The notes under the pieces: generated by a model | Seen by the model: only the letters and a program-made list of their open reading frames with translations | Told to the model about the DNA's origin: nothing | Database searches by the model: none | In this document: positions 35,419-47,895 of the stretch, piece by piece | How positions within the stretch are numbered: position 1 is the stretch's first letter | Layout of the letters: each line of letters opens with the position of its first letter | Source: Euryodendron excelsum | Lineage: Eukaryota > Streptophyta > Magnoliopsida > Ericales > Pentaphylacaceae | Reading direction: 5' to 3' | Length of the DNA: 64,000 nucleotides | Assembly: GCA_033060915.1 (NCBI GenBank) | Contig: CM065385.1 | Coordinates: forward strand, 19,851,001-19,915,000 | Made by a program: the position numbers and the translations under genes

Positions 35419-36687
35419 TCAGTAAGGCCTCCAGACAATGCCCACATCTTCATTCCATCCACAGTTGGGATCTTTGGCTGAGGCAAGATAAATAGAGGTT
35501 TCTCCCAGAGTTCCAAGTGACTTGGCATTGATGATGCTATCGTCGGCTTCCTTGACCGTCTTGCCTTCCTTTGCTAATTCCTTGGTTTCCCCAATAAACC
35601 AATTGGGTAGTTTTTCTTCTTCCAGCTTAATAGACTTGACCCGAGCTCGAGATTTTCTGCTTTGGCATCCGGCCGTGCCCCAATATTCCTCAGGCGTGCA
35701 TAATGGCGGGTTCTTATTACTGAGCTTGAATGACTCCTTGTCAGTCTTCTCGACAGATTCATCTACGAGTTCATCTTTAGGGACCGGCACTTTATCGGGA
35801 TTGCACCATGACTAGGGCTGACATTGTTCTTCATCTCCACATTCCATTTCTTCTCTATCCTTGTAATATATCTCTTGGCATGTAGCGAAAAAAACCTTGT
35901 CGTTACCAAATTTTGTAATGACGTTGACGGTGTGGTCTAGCGGAGGGTCCGTAGTGGCGTTCAGAGGAGGATTTGCTGGTCGTAAGCCGATGACTTTGTT
36001 ATCTATTAGGTCTTAAATCTTATGCTTGAGGATCAAATAATCTTCAGTGTCATGACCTTGGCTGCCCGAATGGTACTTACAGCTTGCTACAGATTCAAAG
36101 TAATGAGGCAGAGGATCGGGCTGGGGTTGAGCAGGTATAGGCTTCAGATATCCAGCCACTAAGAGACCAAAATAGGCCGTAGTCTGTAAACATGCGAGTT
36201 TAGTAAATGTCCATTTTTTTCCACTTGTTCGCCTAGGCTGAGGAGGTGTTGCAGATGTTTTTGAAGATTGCGAACCGAGTTTTGGTGAGGTCACAACCGG
36301 GCTGATGGTTCGGGAATTGAAAGGACTTTGGGTTTTATGTTTCAAACTGGAATGATTTTTGGTGTCAGGGCCAAATGGGTTGGGCTGGTATCCGTATGAG
36401 AGATTATATAATCTAAGGGCTTGGTTAGAGGTTGGTTTGGAAGGCATCGGAGCAAGGCCCTTGGCCTGGGGAGGTCACTGGTAAGCAATGGTCGGGGCAT
36501 AGTCTTGGTCTTCCTTTTTCATCCTTTTTCGTCCATCATAGTTTTGGACTTGCGAGGACTATGCTTGCTCATGGGTTGCATAGGATAAGAGTGAAGAGAG
36601 TATGCCTTCCATTTTGGTCATCCTATGTCTGACTCCTCTTGCCTCTGCTAGTAGTAGAGTTAAGGTATCGAGGGTGAGTGATTCCAT
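35419..36687 (-). pseudogene. Reduced gag-like ORF without capsid, element C
   Basis: ATG at 36687 (MESLTLDTLTLLLAEARGVR), then stops at several points. The central part carries CKYHSGSQGHDTEDY followed by LILKHKI, the counterpart of B's CX2HX5HX4C motif (the last Cys is now Tyr). The end is NEDVGIVWRPY, stop at 35419-35421, parallel to B's EDVGIVPKPY. No KYDGT/LALQWF capsid segment is present. The N-terminus is unlike B's gag, so this is not B's gag with a simple internal deletion. It could be a regulatory RNA-binding Gag remnant or just a decayed recombinant. Confidence 0.65.
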
Positions 36688-38173
36688 GGGCGTTTCTTAG
36701 CTTTTGGCCTATAACAATGGGGGGACGAGGAGAGGTACCTAAAAACCAACAAAGAAAAAAGTTAGTGTCTGACAAGCCTTTATGCCGTGCATGCCCTAAG
36801 GATGCCCCTACTCGAGGGGAAACTAATTATGATGTATTGAGTCACTTTTGGAGATAGGGGGCTTGCCCTTATATGCAGATACCTTACCGTTAATAGGGAA
36901 CTTTATCTATTCATATATTCACCCATCCATTCGTTCGAGGAAAATAAAGAAATACATTTAACTTTGGGATGGACATACAAAAGAATTGAAATACATTTTA
37001 ATAGGGGTAGGGGGAACATTTTCCTTCGGGGGTTCCTTCTATCTAGTTTTACATAAGAAGTCTTAAACTACTTTAAGTTTCCGGATTCGCCTTCCTTGGA
37101 TTCAATGTCGAGGAGGTCGCTGAGAGGCCTTGTTGATCGATTGTCCCTTATCTTCTTGGCAACCCTATCTCTGTGAGCATAGAGGGATTGGGGCCCTTCT
37201 TATAGAATGAATTGATATGCATGCCATGAGTCCTTAGGGTTATGTGGGAACCCTTAGAATTTGGGTAGGTTTAATGCAAGGGTGAGTGAACTAGGTGTCA
37301 CTCTCTTTGGTTTGATCATATGCATGAGAATGCAGTGACTTGAGTACTTAGAACTCTTATCTTGACATGGATTACAAGATGCATGAAAATGGATGCATAG
37401 AGTATAAGGAGAAAGAATACAGTTGAAGTAAACGTGCATGCATGTGCAGTTAGAAAGTCATTATAACAGTAAGAATCCAGTCATTATAATAACATGAATA
37501 AACAGGTATAAATGAAAGTAAGAGTAGTCGCCCTTTCCTCCATGGTTATAAAAACAGTGCGCATGTCTTAAATCCGGCAGAGGTTTGGCTATGCAAGGTG
37601 TATGTATGAGCATGAGGTTGAAGGTTCACTAATGCGTCTTAAAAAGGCTTGGTCTTCGGATCTTCAAACCTAGGCCCACTCCCCAAGGTGGTGCCATGAT
37701 CAGTTGGTGATCCGAGCGGGGGAACCATCAAGAGGCCATAGGTGAAGAAACTGACACAGCATCTTGCCCACAACCAATATACCATTCCCCCTTTCTAACT
37801 AAAAGGGTCATATCAGGGTAAAAATACAAGTATGCAGAATGCAAGTGCGCGTGTAGTGTGTGTGTGATTTTTGAAAGCAGAGGAAAGAGTCCAACAACTT
37901 CCATCCATCCTATGCATCCCATTCTAGCATAGTAGTTAATAAAATAATATTGTAAACAAAAAGCGCAGCTACAAAACAAAGATGCAAGAGTTAGTATGTG
38001 GATGGTAAGCTTAATACAAGTTAATATGAATGGAATTAAATGCATGTTTTTTAAAACAATTTTGAAAATTTTGATTTTTAAAAGCTGAAAGTGGATAAAA
38101 TTGAACAAGTTAATTGAAGACTCTACATGGGTGAAGGGTGAAGAGACATGACTATGGTCTAACCCTTTAAGTG
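36688..38173 (-). other. Leader (5' UTR) of element C
   Basis: Homologous to the leaders of A and B (shared words such as GACTCTACATGGGTGAAGGG on plus near 38130 and CCAACAACTTCCAT near 37890). Near the ORF the minus strand has TTTTTTCTTTGTTGGTTTTT then AGG, resembling a 3' splice acceptor. A minus-strand small ORF (38108-37728) contains VRKGEWYIGCGQD as in B. Confidence 0.65.
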
Positions 38174-38191
38174 TCCCCAGTAGAGTCGCCA
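38174..38191 (-). other. Primer binding site of element C
   Basis: The plus strand reads TCCCCAGTAGAGTCGCCA; the minus strand begins TGGCGACTCTACTGGGGA two bases after the LTR. This is 17 of 18 positions against the plant tRNA-Arg 3' end as I recall it (TCCCCAGCAGAGTCGCCA). Best-preserved PBS in the window. Confidence 0.85.
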
Positions 38192-41100
38192 GCTGTCACA
38201 CCCAAATTTTTCGCACTTGAGGAATACACACACAAGCGAAAAAAATACTGTACTCTCTCGTTAGAACTCATCCTACTAGAAGAATGAGTGCGACTAGGTT
38301 TGAATTGAAAATTGATTTGAATAAAGGGCTTTTGAAAAACAATTCAGAGTCACCACCTAACTTGATTAAGGTGAGTTAGGTCACCTAAAAATTAAGCACA
38401 ATCTGAAAACTACACTTAGGGTTTTTGAAAATACTTCCTTAAGAGAGGGTTTTTACAAAAAATAGGTTGTTTGGCAACCTTTGAAAAAAATTTTAGCCCT
38501 TTTTTTAAAAATAAACTCCGTTTTTAGTCTTTCAAGAACAGTGATCCTAGGTTCGGAGCTTGGTTATGTGTAAGGAAAACGCACTAAGCCATCGCCTTAC
38601 CCCGCCCTTGTGGTACCTACATGTCTAGTCACCCTAGATTCACCTAATAAAGCCTACAATTAACAAATGTCCAATTCTATCCACTTTGAAAAGAACTTTT
38701 AGAAAGAAATTGACATGATGCATGATATGCAAGTGCAAGAAAAAGAGAGTTGGAAAATAGATTTGAAATAGATTTGAAAGGACTTGATTTGATTCTAGAA
38801 AAGAGATTTGAAAAGATAGAATTGATTTTGAAAGAAAGTTTTAGAACTTGGAAATAGATATTTGAAAATAGATTTTTGGAAGTGGAAGTTGGAAATAGAT
38901 CATGGAATTGGAGATTTGAAAAAGGTTGTAGAATTGAAAATTTGAAAAAGGTTGTGACCACACTCATGAGGGTTGCCTACGTATCCTTTTTAAGGAATCA
39001 GGTCAGTCGTAGTTCGGACAAGAGTCCGATAGAAAATAGAAGGTTTTAATTTGAAAGAGATATTTTGAATGGAAAAAAGAGTTTGATTTGAACTTAGAAT
39101 AGAAGATTAGAAATTAGAATTTGGAAGTAGAAAGATTGGACTTGTTTTGGAAAGCTTGAGGTTTAGGAAACCTAGACTTAGGAAAGATGAAACTTAGGAA
39201 AGACTCGAGGTTTAAGAAAGATTTGATTTGACTTGGAAGGGTTTTAGAAAAGATTTGACATAAATGTTGGACTTAGAAGATTAAGAAAGATTGGATTTAG
39301 GAAAGGTTCGAATTAGGAAAGTTTTAAAATAGGAAAGTTTCGTTTTAGGAAAGTTTCATTTTAGGAATGTTTTTGAACTAAGAAAGTTTTGATTTAGGAA
39401 AGTTTTGAAATAAGAAAGGCTTCAAAAATTTTTGATTTAGGAAATTTTTTGATTTATTAAAGTTATTGATATAAGAAAGGTTTCGTTTTAGGAAAAAGGA
39501 ATGTTTTTTAAATAGCGAAGTTTTGAAAGTAAGAAAATTTTGAGTTTAGAAAATTTTAGATTTGGAAAGATTTGTAGTTTAGGAAAGTTTAGAATTTAGG
39601 AAGTTTAGGATTTGGAAAGGTCGGGATTAGGAAATATTTGAATTAGGAAAGATTTGGATTTGGAAGAATTGAGATTCCTATTTCCTAAAACAGAGGATTA
39701 GATTTTGTTTCTAAAAAAGGTGTTTTGATTTTGTTTCCAAAAATGGAGGATAGGATCTAGTTTCTTAAATGGGAGATTGGATTTGGTTTCTTAAAGGGAA
39801 GATTGGATTTGGCATGAATTTGGAAGGATGATGTTTTAGAAACCCTAGATTTTGAAGACTATAGTTTTGACGTAGAAAAGAGGTTTTTGGAAACCTACGA
39901 TTTAGATGTAAAGAAGGAGGATTTGAAAACTTAGGTTTTTAGGGAAGAGTGGAAATCATGTTTTAAGAAAGGAAATTAGGGTTTCCTAATCGTTGGCTCT
40001 AGGATTTAACTTAGGCTCTACGAAAAGAAATTTTGAAAAGAAAGATTTTTGGAAGGAAATCTTAAGAAGGGGTTTTTGGAAAGTGAATTTGAAAGAGAGT
40101 TTTTGGAAAGGAATTTTTGGAAAGAGTTTTTCTAGGAAGGCGTTTAGGAAGTGTTTCTGAAAGTGAATTTGAAGAAGGCGTTTTGGAAAGGAGTTTTTAG
40201 AAAAGTGAGTTTTGTGAAGGGAAGTTTTAGAAAACAATTTTGGAAAGGAATTTTGAGAACGAGATTTGAAGAGAATTTTTAGAAAGTGTATTGCAAAAGA
40301 GACTTTTTAGAAAGAGATATTTTAAAAGAAAGTTTTTAGAAAGTATATAAAATATCTCACTTTCCTAAAGCGATTCTAACCATAAGAAGGTTAGAACCAC
40401 TCTAAGATAGTGGTTTTGAAAACAACAAGAATTTGAAAATATGGACCATATTGGTCACTTTAAATGTAACCCTTTCCTAAAGCAACCCTAGTCATGGAAA
40501 GACTAGAATCACCTTAGGATTGTGATTTTGAAAACAAGTTTGGAAATAGAAGATTTTAATGCAAGTTTGAACACGCTGTTAATGCAAGTTTTGAAAACGA
40601 GTTTGAAAATGAATTTTGGAAGAATGCAAGATCATGACATGCACAATGCAAGTTGGGGTCATGAACATACAAGGTTAAAGGCTTCACCACATAATCAAAG
40701 GGGCTGAAACCACGTGGTCTCCGGTTAGACTAAAAGAAAGCCCCCGACACGGTGACCTCCAATAGCCTAATCCTACACATGGACTGGGGAGTCCCTTGTT
40801 TCAAGCATGCAAGAAATGGGGGAAAGAAGATGGGGGATTAAAATAGAAGAAAACCCAAATGGGTTCGGAGACAGAAGAGAGAGGGGGAATATGTATAAAC
40901 TTAAATAGAAAGCCTACCTTGTATCTTCTTTATTTTGCTTTGCTTTGCGCGTTTTGTTTCTCTTGCTCTGCTTTGGTCTTCGCTTCAGTCTTCATCTTGA
41001 TCTTCGATAACTTGTCTTGATCTTCGAGAACTTCGGGTTGCAGCACTTAAAGTCTTCAATGGAGGCTTTGGAAGCTAGTGTATAAGTGTATATGAGTATA

Positions 41101-41262
41101 TGTGAGTATATATGAGTATATGAGAGCTAGGGTTTATGTATAGGGGCTAGGGTTTGGAGAACCTAAAGAAGACTAGGGTTTAGGAAGGCTACGAGCTCTG
41201 TATTTCAAAGAGTAGGATTTTTAGACTGAGTTTGCGGACCCCTTTCACGCTGGAAGAGGCTC

Positions 41263-41277
41263 TGTATTTATAAATAG
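41263..41277 (-). promoter_or_regulatory. Probable LTR TATA box (element C 5' LTR)
   Basis: The minus strand reads CTATTTATAAATACA, in the conserved position of the other LTR TATA boxes. This would have been the promoter of element C. Confidence 0.5.
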
Positions 41278-41780
41278 TGGAATGACCTAGCGCCTGCTGC
41301 AGTGGCACTAGCAAAAAATCCTTCTGGCGCCACTCCAAGCTAAATTTTGGCTTGGCACCGTTACTGGTGGCGCCAGCCACTTAGGAAAGTTTTTAAGCCG
41401 GCAAGCAATGTATCTTCAGAAGATTTGGGCACCTGTACTAGTGACTACCATGCATTTTTTAGCGTGGCTTCACTAGGAGTGGCTCTAGATGGTCCGGGAA
41501 TGATTTGAAGAGGCTAAGAATGACCTAGAATAGAGTCCCAAAGGTATTAGACTTGAAAAATGATGACAGGATGTGTTTGAAGGGTCGACCGGGTCATTAG
41601 GGGCAAAACGGTCAACTTGATCGAAAAGCTACCGGGATTGACTCAGAATGTCCCAAAAACAGACTCGAGATTTGGAAACATTACTTAGAATGTCCTAGGA
41701 GGTTACCGGTTTGTTACCCAGAGCCGGTATGGCTAGAAGAGGCGACCGGCCCACCAAGGACAAAACGGTCATTTTCTATC

Positions 41781-41785
41781 GAGTT
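41781..41785. repeat. Left TSD of solo LTR E
   Basis: GAGTT, identical to 44327-44331; the interrupted paralogous sequence reads GGGTTTGCC-type in other LTRs. Confidence 0.85.
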
Positions 41786-44326
41786 TGTCACGCTCCATAA
41801 CTCGGCCTATACGGATTTAAGGTATATGACCGGCCAGTGGCAAGGCTACCTAAGGCCGCATTAGATAAACTGGTTGATCACATGAGCATAATCATTTAGA
41901 ATGATGCATAATTGCGGAAAATAGAACTTTTGATAACTTGAAAACATAATCCGTGTCATACATGGTAAAGTTATGCCTAATTCCAAACATAACATACATA
42001 AGGACCAAATCAAGGTCCACTAAAGTTATAACAATATATCATTACAAAACATTAGGTCTAGCCCTCAAACATTATACAAAACATAGGCCCGTGGGCCATA
42101 GCTCAAAATCCACATATGGCCTCACTTTAGGGCCTTCCGGATTGGCTACCTAAAAATCATTTAAGAAAACATAAGCTAATGCTTAGTTAATAACAATGAT
42201 GCATGAGCGAGAAAATATCATGGACTAGCAATTATATCCAACTTACAAGGATAGATAATCATTTATGCACAAGAAAATAAGCTTTTAAACGTTTAAAGCG
42301 TAGGCTTGGAACTTATAGGTAACGTAAACATTATTTGAAACATAGTATCATAAGAAGAGATGCAACATAACATTATTCTTGATATAGCTTTTCATAACTT
42401 GTCGTAAAACATGTGAGCATATCATAGCTCTTGGTTCAAAACATAAGTGTGCTACAACTCGACATATGAGCTAGGCTCTATAGTAACCATGTAAGTCACA
42501 CTAAGGCTCTTTTGGCCAGGGACGTCTCCCAACATAGATAGTTTATTTTTCGTCCCCTATCGTAGGACTATCGAGCTAGATTAAAGTCTTGCCAGGAAAA
42601 GACCCGAGTTGACACCATACATTGAAAACTTAGCATCTCTTTCATTTAAACATTATAGTCCATGGTTTTCATTCATAACATAATTATCATTCATAACATA
42701 ATTATAACTGGCATGCATTTGAAATATGACATTTGTAATTGAACATAACATTGAGGCATTAAACTATATGGAAAACATTCATGATATAGAGGTGAGCTTA
42801 AAATGTTTGGAAAATAATAGAGTTTTACTCATGGCATATCGTTACTCATCTCTCTCCGATAGAATGGGTGGTACATAAGGTGCTCCTACATAAATGCACA
42901 TAGAATCAAAGAAATATCAATACAAGACTCTAAGGCAAAGCAATAATACATAAGTCAAGACTAAGCACGTAAACCCCTCAACCCCGACTCAACAACACCT
43001 CATTCTCACAATGGGAGAGCGAGGCTAACCTCTAGGATAAAGCCCCGATGTAAAATAAGAACATAAAGTTAAGATTTGAACATGAAAGCCGGAATGTCGA
43101 CTCCTTCATTGATTCCCAACCACCTCTCAAAGATGAGTTCACACCCAAGGCTAGTTTCATTTGAAAATAGGCTTAAAGGCCTTTATTTTGATAGGTCATG
43201 GACCAAAAATACATTTCGAGTGAAGAAATTATGCTTCTCGGAATGTGGACTAAAATTTTGGAAAACAATATTGTTGGCATAGATTTTAGGTCAAATTTAA
43301 ACTTTCATAACTCTCAATCTATAAAGAATTAGAGAACAAACTTTACATGGGTATGAGTCCATTTTTCAATGCTTCAAATGGTGCGTCATTTTGAGTTTTT
43401 TAGAGAAAGTTATGGGTGTTTTACTAAACAGTGTCGGGGTTGTTAGACACGAGCGTCAGCAAGGGCATCCTGATGACCCGAGGCTAACTTTTCCCCAAAA
43501 ATACCATTGTCAGGACACAAAATGTTGCGCCCTAACGACCCGTGGCTACTCCAATACTTCAAAATTGATCGCCAGGACGCTAAAAAGCGCTGTCCTAACG
43601 ATCCCTGCATATTTTGTTCAAGAAAATGGGTTCTCCAAGCCTTAGATTTCCAACCCAAACCATTCCAAACTCTACCAAACTTGACCAATGCTTCTAGGGT
43701 TCAAAGATTGACCCAAAAGGATGATAATAACTCAAAATGGGGGAGAAAGAAAAATTAAATCAAAAGGGATCTAAGGAAAAGATTGAAAACCCTAACATTT
43801 CATATATTTGGGGGTTTCAACCCCCAACTCTCCAATTCTCTAATATTGAGCTATAAGCTCTCAAATTCAAAGTAATTGGGACTCAAGGAGTCTCCCAAGA
43901 CAAACCTAAACACCCCAATCCATATAGATGCATATATACCATTTCCTAACACAAGATAGATACATATACATATAACATTGTAGAGAGAGAGCGAGACCTT
44001 ACCTTCTTCAAGCTTGTTCAAGTCTTCAAATGACTTCTCTTGGCTTGGGTTGAGGCTCTCCAAGCTTCCCTTCTCCTTCTCCTTCTCCTTCCTCTTCTTC
44101 TTCTCCCTCTCTCTCTCTAACGGTGGTGGGTGTGTATGTTGTGTGTGAGTGTGTATAAGAGTGATACACATGGGAATAATCCCATGTGTCTCACCTCATG
44201 GACTTAAGTTATAACATACACTCTTATTGGTCATATTTGACCCAAAAGATGAAATAATTAACTTTAAACATTGCATACACTAGAAATTCTCATTAATATA
44301 ATTAAATAGAGGTTTGAGATATCACA
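41786..44326. mobile_element. Solo LTR E of an unrelated LTR retrotransposon
   Basis: 2541 bp, TGTCACGCTCC...GAGATATCACA, flanked by a perfect 5-bp TSD GAGTT. It has no internal gag/pol, PBS or PPT and no second LTR, which fits a solo LTR left by LTR-LTR recombination. It does not resemble the Tat LTRs. It contains a CT-rich stretch (about 44060-44125), three diverged copies of a GTCAGGAC...CCTAACGA phrase (about 43450-43610) and a 10-bp hairpin at 44166. Orientation cannot be decided. ORFs within it are low complexity and not credible. Confidence 0.85.
44166..44189. repeat. Hairpin inside solo LTR E
   Basis: Arms ACACATGGGA and TCCCATGTGT around the loop ATAA. Confidence 0.85.
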
Positions 44327-44331
44327 GAGTT
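44327..44331. repeat. Right TSD of solo LTR E
   Basis: GAGTT, identical to 41781-41785. Confidence 0.85.
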
Positions 44332-45173
44332 TGCCAGAACTGACTTGGAATGATCCGAAGAGATAACGAAAGGTCGAGAATACTATAAGAAGCATTCTCG
44401 GGAGGTTACCGATTTGATACCCAAAGCCGGTGTGGTTCTCGGGGCGTTCAGATGCCTAGGGCAAAATGATCATCTCAACCGAAAAGTCTCGGAATTGGCC
44501 CGAAACTGACTAGAAGGCACCTAATCATGCCGGATTACCTTTAAGACAATCTTGGAAAGGTGGACTTACCATGACGGTTGCAATGTTTCCGCCACTTTGA
44601 TGGTTGTTATGTTTACGAGTACTTCCGCTAGTCTGACGATTCGCAATCATTCATGAGACTACCTGTTCTCGAGAAGCTGCTAAATAGACTTAGCGCCTAA
44701 GGAATCAACTTTCTTGAAAAGCGTGCCAAAACGGACATTTCTGCATTAGCGGGCTAGCAAGCGCCAAAGGTAGACCATTCTACCATCTCGGGGACTCGGG
44801 GTCTCGTCTCGGTCGACGAGTTTGAAGGGACTTATCATTCTAAAGAGTTCACTTAGAAACGTGCCGAATTGGGGGGTCTTACCACCTTGAGGAATCAACT
44901 TTCTCAAAAGGTGCGTTGGATTTAATTGGAATTGAAATTGGAAAGGGGACTTACTGTCTTCGGAAAGACGTCCCTATTGGAATTGGACCGAGCAATGCCC
45001 CCAAGGGCATTTTGGTTATTTTGCCTCTATTTGGGCCCTGCGGGTTCGCGAAGCGATGGATTGACTAGATTAGGATTGAAAAATTGAGCTGACTCAGAAT
45101 ATGTCCATATTGACTTGAATACAAGCCTAGATGGACTGGAGACTGCCGAACGGGCAAAAATGAGGTGCTTACA

Positions 45174-45845
45174 ATACTTTGACTATTTACTGTCCCGTGA
45201 AAGAAATCCCTGCTTCCTTTAACCTTAACTGAGTTAATCCGGAGAATGCTTTTCAAGACACCTTCTGACTTTCACACTGTTGTTTTCATATTTATGACTT
45301 CTGGAAATGCTCATGTCTTGGATTATCTCTTATATCCCAATCCCTCTTTTTCCTTTTTTTTTTTTTTTTGCTACTTTTACTACTTGCACCCGTGAGGGTT
45401 TTTGCTAGCCCCAGCTCTGTAATTTTTGCTCCAAGGTGCCTTTGCTAGTTTTTACCAAGGTCAACAGTTTTGTATCTTGCAACATCCTTACTCTTTTACC
45501 TACGGCGCCCTTTCTAGTTTTCACTGCATCCTCAGGAATGAGCTTATTTCTTCTCTTCTCCCTATGTCTTTCCTTAGCTTGATCTCTGGTTTCTATTGAG
45601 AAACGTCTAAATACTACTTGCACCATCTCATAGCTTTCCTTGCTGCTAGCAGATTTCAATGAGCTTATTTGGACTAAGCAAATTAATTCAGATCGAAGAG
45701 GACTTTTAGAATTTGTGGTGTGGGTTTTTGCTTTCGAAAGAAAAGAAAAAGGCTCAAACCTACCATTTTACTAGCGATCATTGTTAACGACTTTTGGTCT
45801 AATAGCACTTTTTTACGTATTCTTATCGTTTTTTCTGATACCTCC

Positions 45846-45877
<32 letters not shown>

Positions 45878-46219
45878 TTGGTGGAATAAAAGTGTTAACC
45901 AAAGCACATGTGTGAACTTAGAATAATATTTCGGGGATTTTATTTTATTTTTTTTACGCATATCTCCAGTGCTTTATTTTGACCTAGCGTGATCACTCTG
46001 TTAGGAAACCTTTTTGAAGGAATGTAACTGGCTCTATGGGTTTGACAAAGGTTATTTTTTAACTGTATGGAAAATGAAACGAGGGCCTCTCATCATTTCG
46101 AAATTAAATCGTTTAGTCAATAGAGATTTACCATTGAAATCACACTCGATAAATTCGCTAAGATTAGGGAAAGTAGATTTTATTGCTTTCGCACAGATCC
46201 AAAGGTCTAGCTTTCAAAA
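45174..46219. other. Spacer of element A, right piece (with the TSD of C)
   Basis: Begins with C's right TSD ATACT (45174-45178). It continues the region cut at 25877 and runs up to the end of pol. It contains a C28 homopolymer (45844-45871). It shares blocks with the spacers of B, C and D (for example AACTGTATGG followed by AAATGAAA, then GAGGGCCTCTC, near 46057). No ORF supported. Confidence 0.6.
45844..45871. repeat. C28 homopolymer
   Basis: 28 consecutive C on the plus strand. Shorter runs at the same kind of site or in LTRs: C18 (34526-34543), G15 (28436-28450), G17 (55160-55176). Length may include sequencing error. Confidence 0.9.
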
Positions 46220-47334
46220 TCATATGTAGTAGCGTTTGACAGCATCTGAATTCAACGGACTAGGGAATTCTTGACCATCCGTTTCCTCCAAAATGAGAGC
46301 TCCTTCAGATAGGACCTTTTTTAAATCATGAACAGCCCTTCATAGTTTGGAGCAAACTTCCCCTGTGCTACTTCCTAAAGGGTGAGTACCTTTTGAGCAC
46401 CAAATCTCCCGGTTGGAATGATCAAGGCCTCACCTTCTTATCAAATGCCCTAGCCATTCATCTTTTGTAGCACTGAGCATGATAAACTGCAACTAACCGA
46501 TTCTCATCTAGTAGGCAAAGTTAAGCATACTGGTCTTTGATCCAGCTTGGTTTTTGTTAAGATTCGTAGGGAACGAATCTCAATCTCAATGGGGATGACT
46601 GCCTCGGTGCCGTAGACCAGCTCGAAGGGAGTACCTACAGTGGAGACCCTCATGGTAGTTCGGTAGGCCATCAATGCAAAAGGAAGTTTCTCATACCAAT
46701 CTTTATAGTTGTCAATCATCTTTCAGAGTATTCTCTTGATGTTCTTGTTGGCTGCTTGCACTGCTCTGTTCATCTAAGGCCGGTAGGTGACTAAATTTTG
46801 GTGGGTAATGTGAAACTTTTCGCATAGTTTTGATACTAACTCATTATTTAGATTGGAGGCGTTGTTAGTAATGAATGACTCGGGAATCCCATACCAGAAA
46901 ATGATATGATTTTTATGAACCTCTCCACCACCTTCTTGGTAACATGAACATAGGAGACTGCTTCCACCCACTTAGTGAAATAATCAATGGCAACCAGGAT
47001 GAAGCGGTGGCCATTGGAGGCCTTGGGAGTGATAGGGCCAAGGGGCTGACATCGAATGGAGCTCTGTGGGCTGTGCTTTGATCTTATCCCCATGTATCTG
47101 GCACTTGTGACATCGAAGAACGTATCTAATACAATCTGACTCCATTGTTGACCAGTAATACCATGTCCGGAGAATCTTTTTAGCAAGCGTGTGGCCATTC
47201 ATGTGGGGACCGTAAACTCCTTCGTGTACTTCCTCCATGATAATTTTGGCTTCAATGGTATTGACGCATTTTAGAGGTCCGAACCATGATCTTCTGAACA
47301 GCTCGTTTTCGGCCACAAAGTAATGTCCCGCCAA
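46220..47334 (-). pseudogene. Integrase domain of element A pol
   Basis: HHCC zinc-binding part: EVHEGVYGPHMNGH then RCHKCQ. Core: GHRFILVAIDYFTKWVEA. The second catalytic Asp is lost (SFITNNASNLNN where the family has TDNASNL) and the Glu position reads NRAVQAANKNI where the family has NGAVEAANKNI. C-terminal part with GTEAVIPIEIE and PGDLVLKR. Frame changes near 47200 and 46970. Inactive as it stands. Confidence 0.85.
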
Positions 47335-47619
47335 AAGGCAAATGGTTTTCCTATCTCGTTGTGACGCTGTATCGGGGAATGTCCTGGTTTGGATGTACCT
47401 CTGGATGTCATAGAACCATGGTTGCCCGTAGGGCTCAGTGGTTGTGTGAAGGCAATAGGAAGGGATATCCTTGGTAAAAATCTAGAGAAAGGGTATTTCG
47501 GTGCCCCTGTCGACCTTGATTGCTGCAGCTAACGTGGCTAAGGCATCGGCAAAACTGTTCTCTGCTCTGGGTACATGATGAAAATCCACGCTTCTGAATA
47601 GCTGACACAAATCTTTGAC

Positions 47620-47895
47620 TTATTGATGATGCGGGGAAAGTTTGGCATCTTGAGTTTGGTATATGTCCTTGGATTGCTGAATAACGAAATCTAAATCTAC
47701 AAAAATAGCCAGTTCATCAATCTTCATCTTTAATGCGAGCCTTAATCCCAGGATGCAAGCCTCATATTCGGCAATGTTGTTGGTGCATGATTCTAGTTGT
47801 AGCTTAACCACAATAGGGTAGTGATTGCCCGTTCTTGAAACTACTACTGCCCCAATGCTAGCTCCCCTTTTGTTAGCAGCCCCATCAAAATGCAT
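47620..47895 (-). pseudogene. Archaeal-type RNase H (aRH) of element A pol
   Basis: MHFDGAANKRGASIGAVV, then CTNNIAEYEACILGLRLAL, then FVDLDFVIQQ. The order DG...E...D and the position between RNase H and integrase are diagnostic of the Tat lineage. The Asp of the usual GDS motif is altered in context. Confidence 0.85.

Larger units (their letters stand above)
25878..45173 (-). mobile_element. Element C, pol-less Tat-lineage element with antisense PMD gene and reduced gag
   Basis: Exact TSDs ATACT at 25873-25877 and 45174-45178. The 3' LTR is 25878-30445 and the 5' LTR 38194-45173 (interrupted by solo LTR E). The two LTRs are each other's closest relatives here (shared CAAGAAAAAGAGAGTTGG and ATTAAAGCCTACAATTAAC-type words). 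The internal region holds the PPT, antisense leader exon and intron, PMD gene, spacer, reduced gag, leader and PBS. No pol. About 16.75 kb without E. Confidence 0.9.
38194..45173 (-). repeat. Element C 5' LTR, interrupted by solo LTR E
   Basis: The plus strand starts TGTCACACCC and ends TGAGGTGCTTACA. 6980 bp including the 2541-bp E insertion and its TSD; about 4434 bp without them. Relative to the 3' LTR it also lacks a segment around 44572 (in the U3 hairpin block). Confidence 0.9.

Noticed and set aside
43851..44171. Minus-strand ORF in solo LTR E
   Set aside because: Low-complexity translation of CT/GT-rich repeats (Arg-Glu and His-Thr runs).
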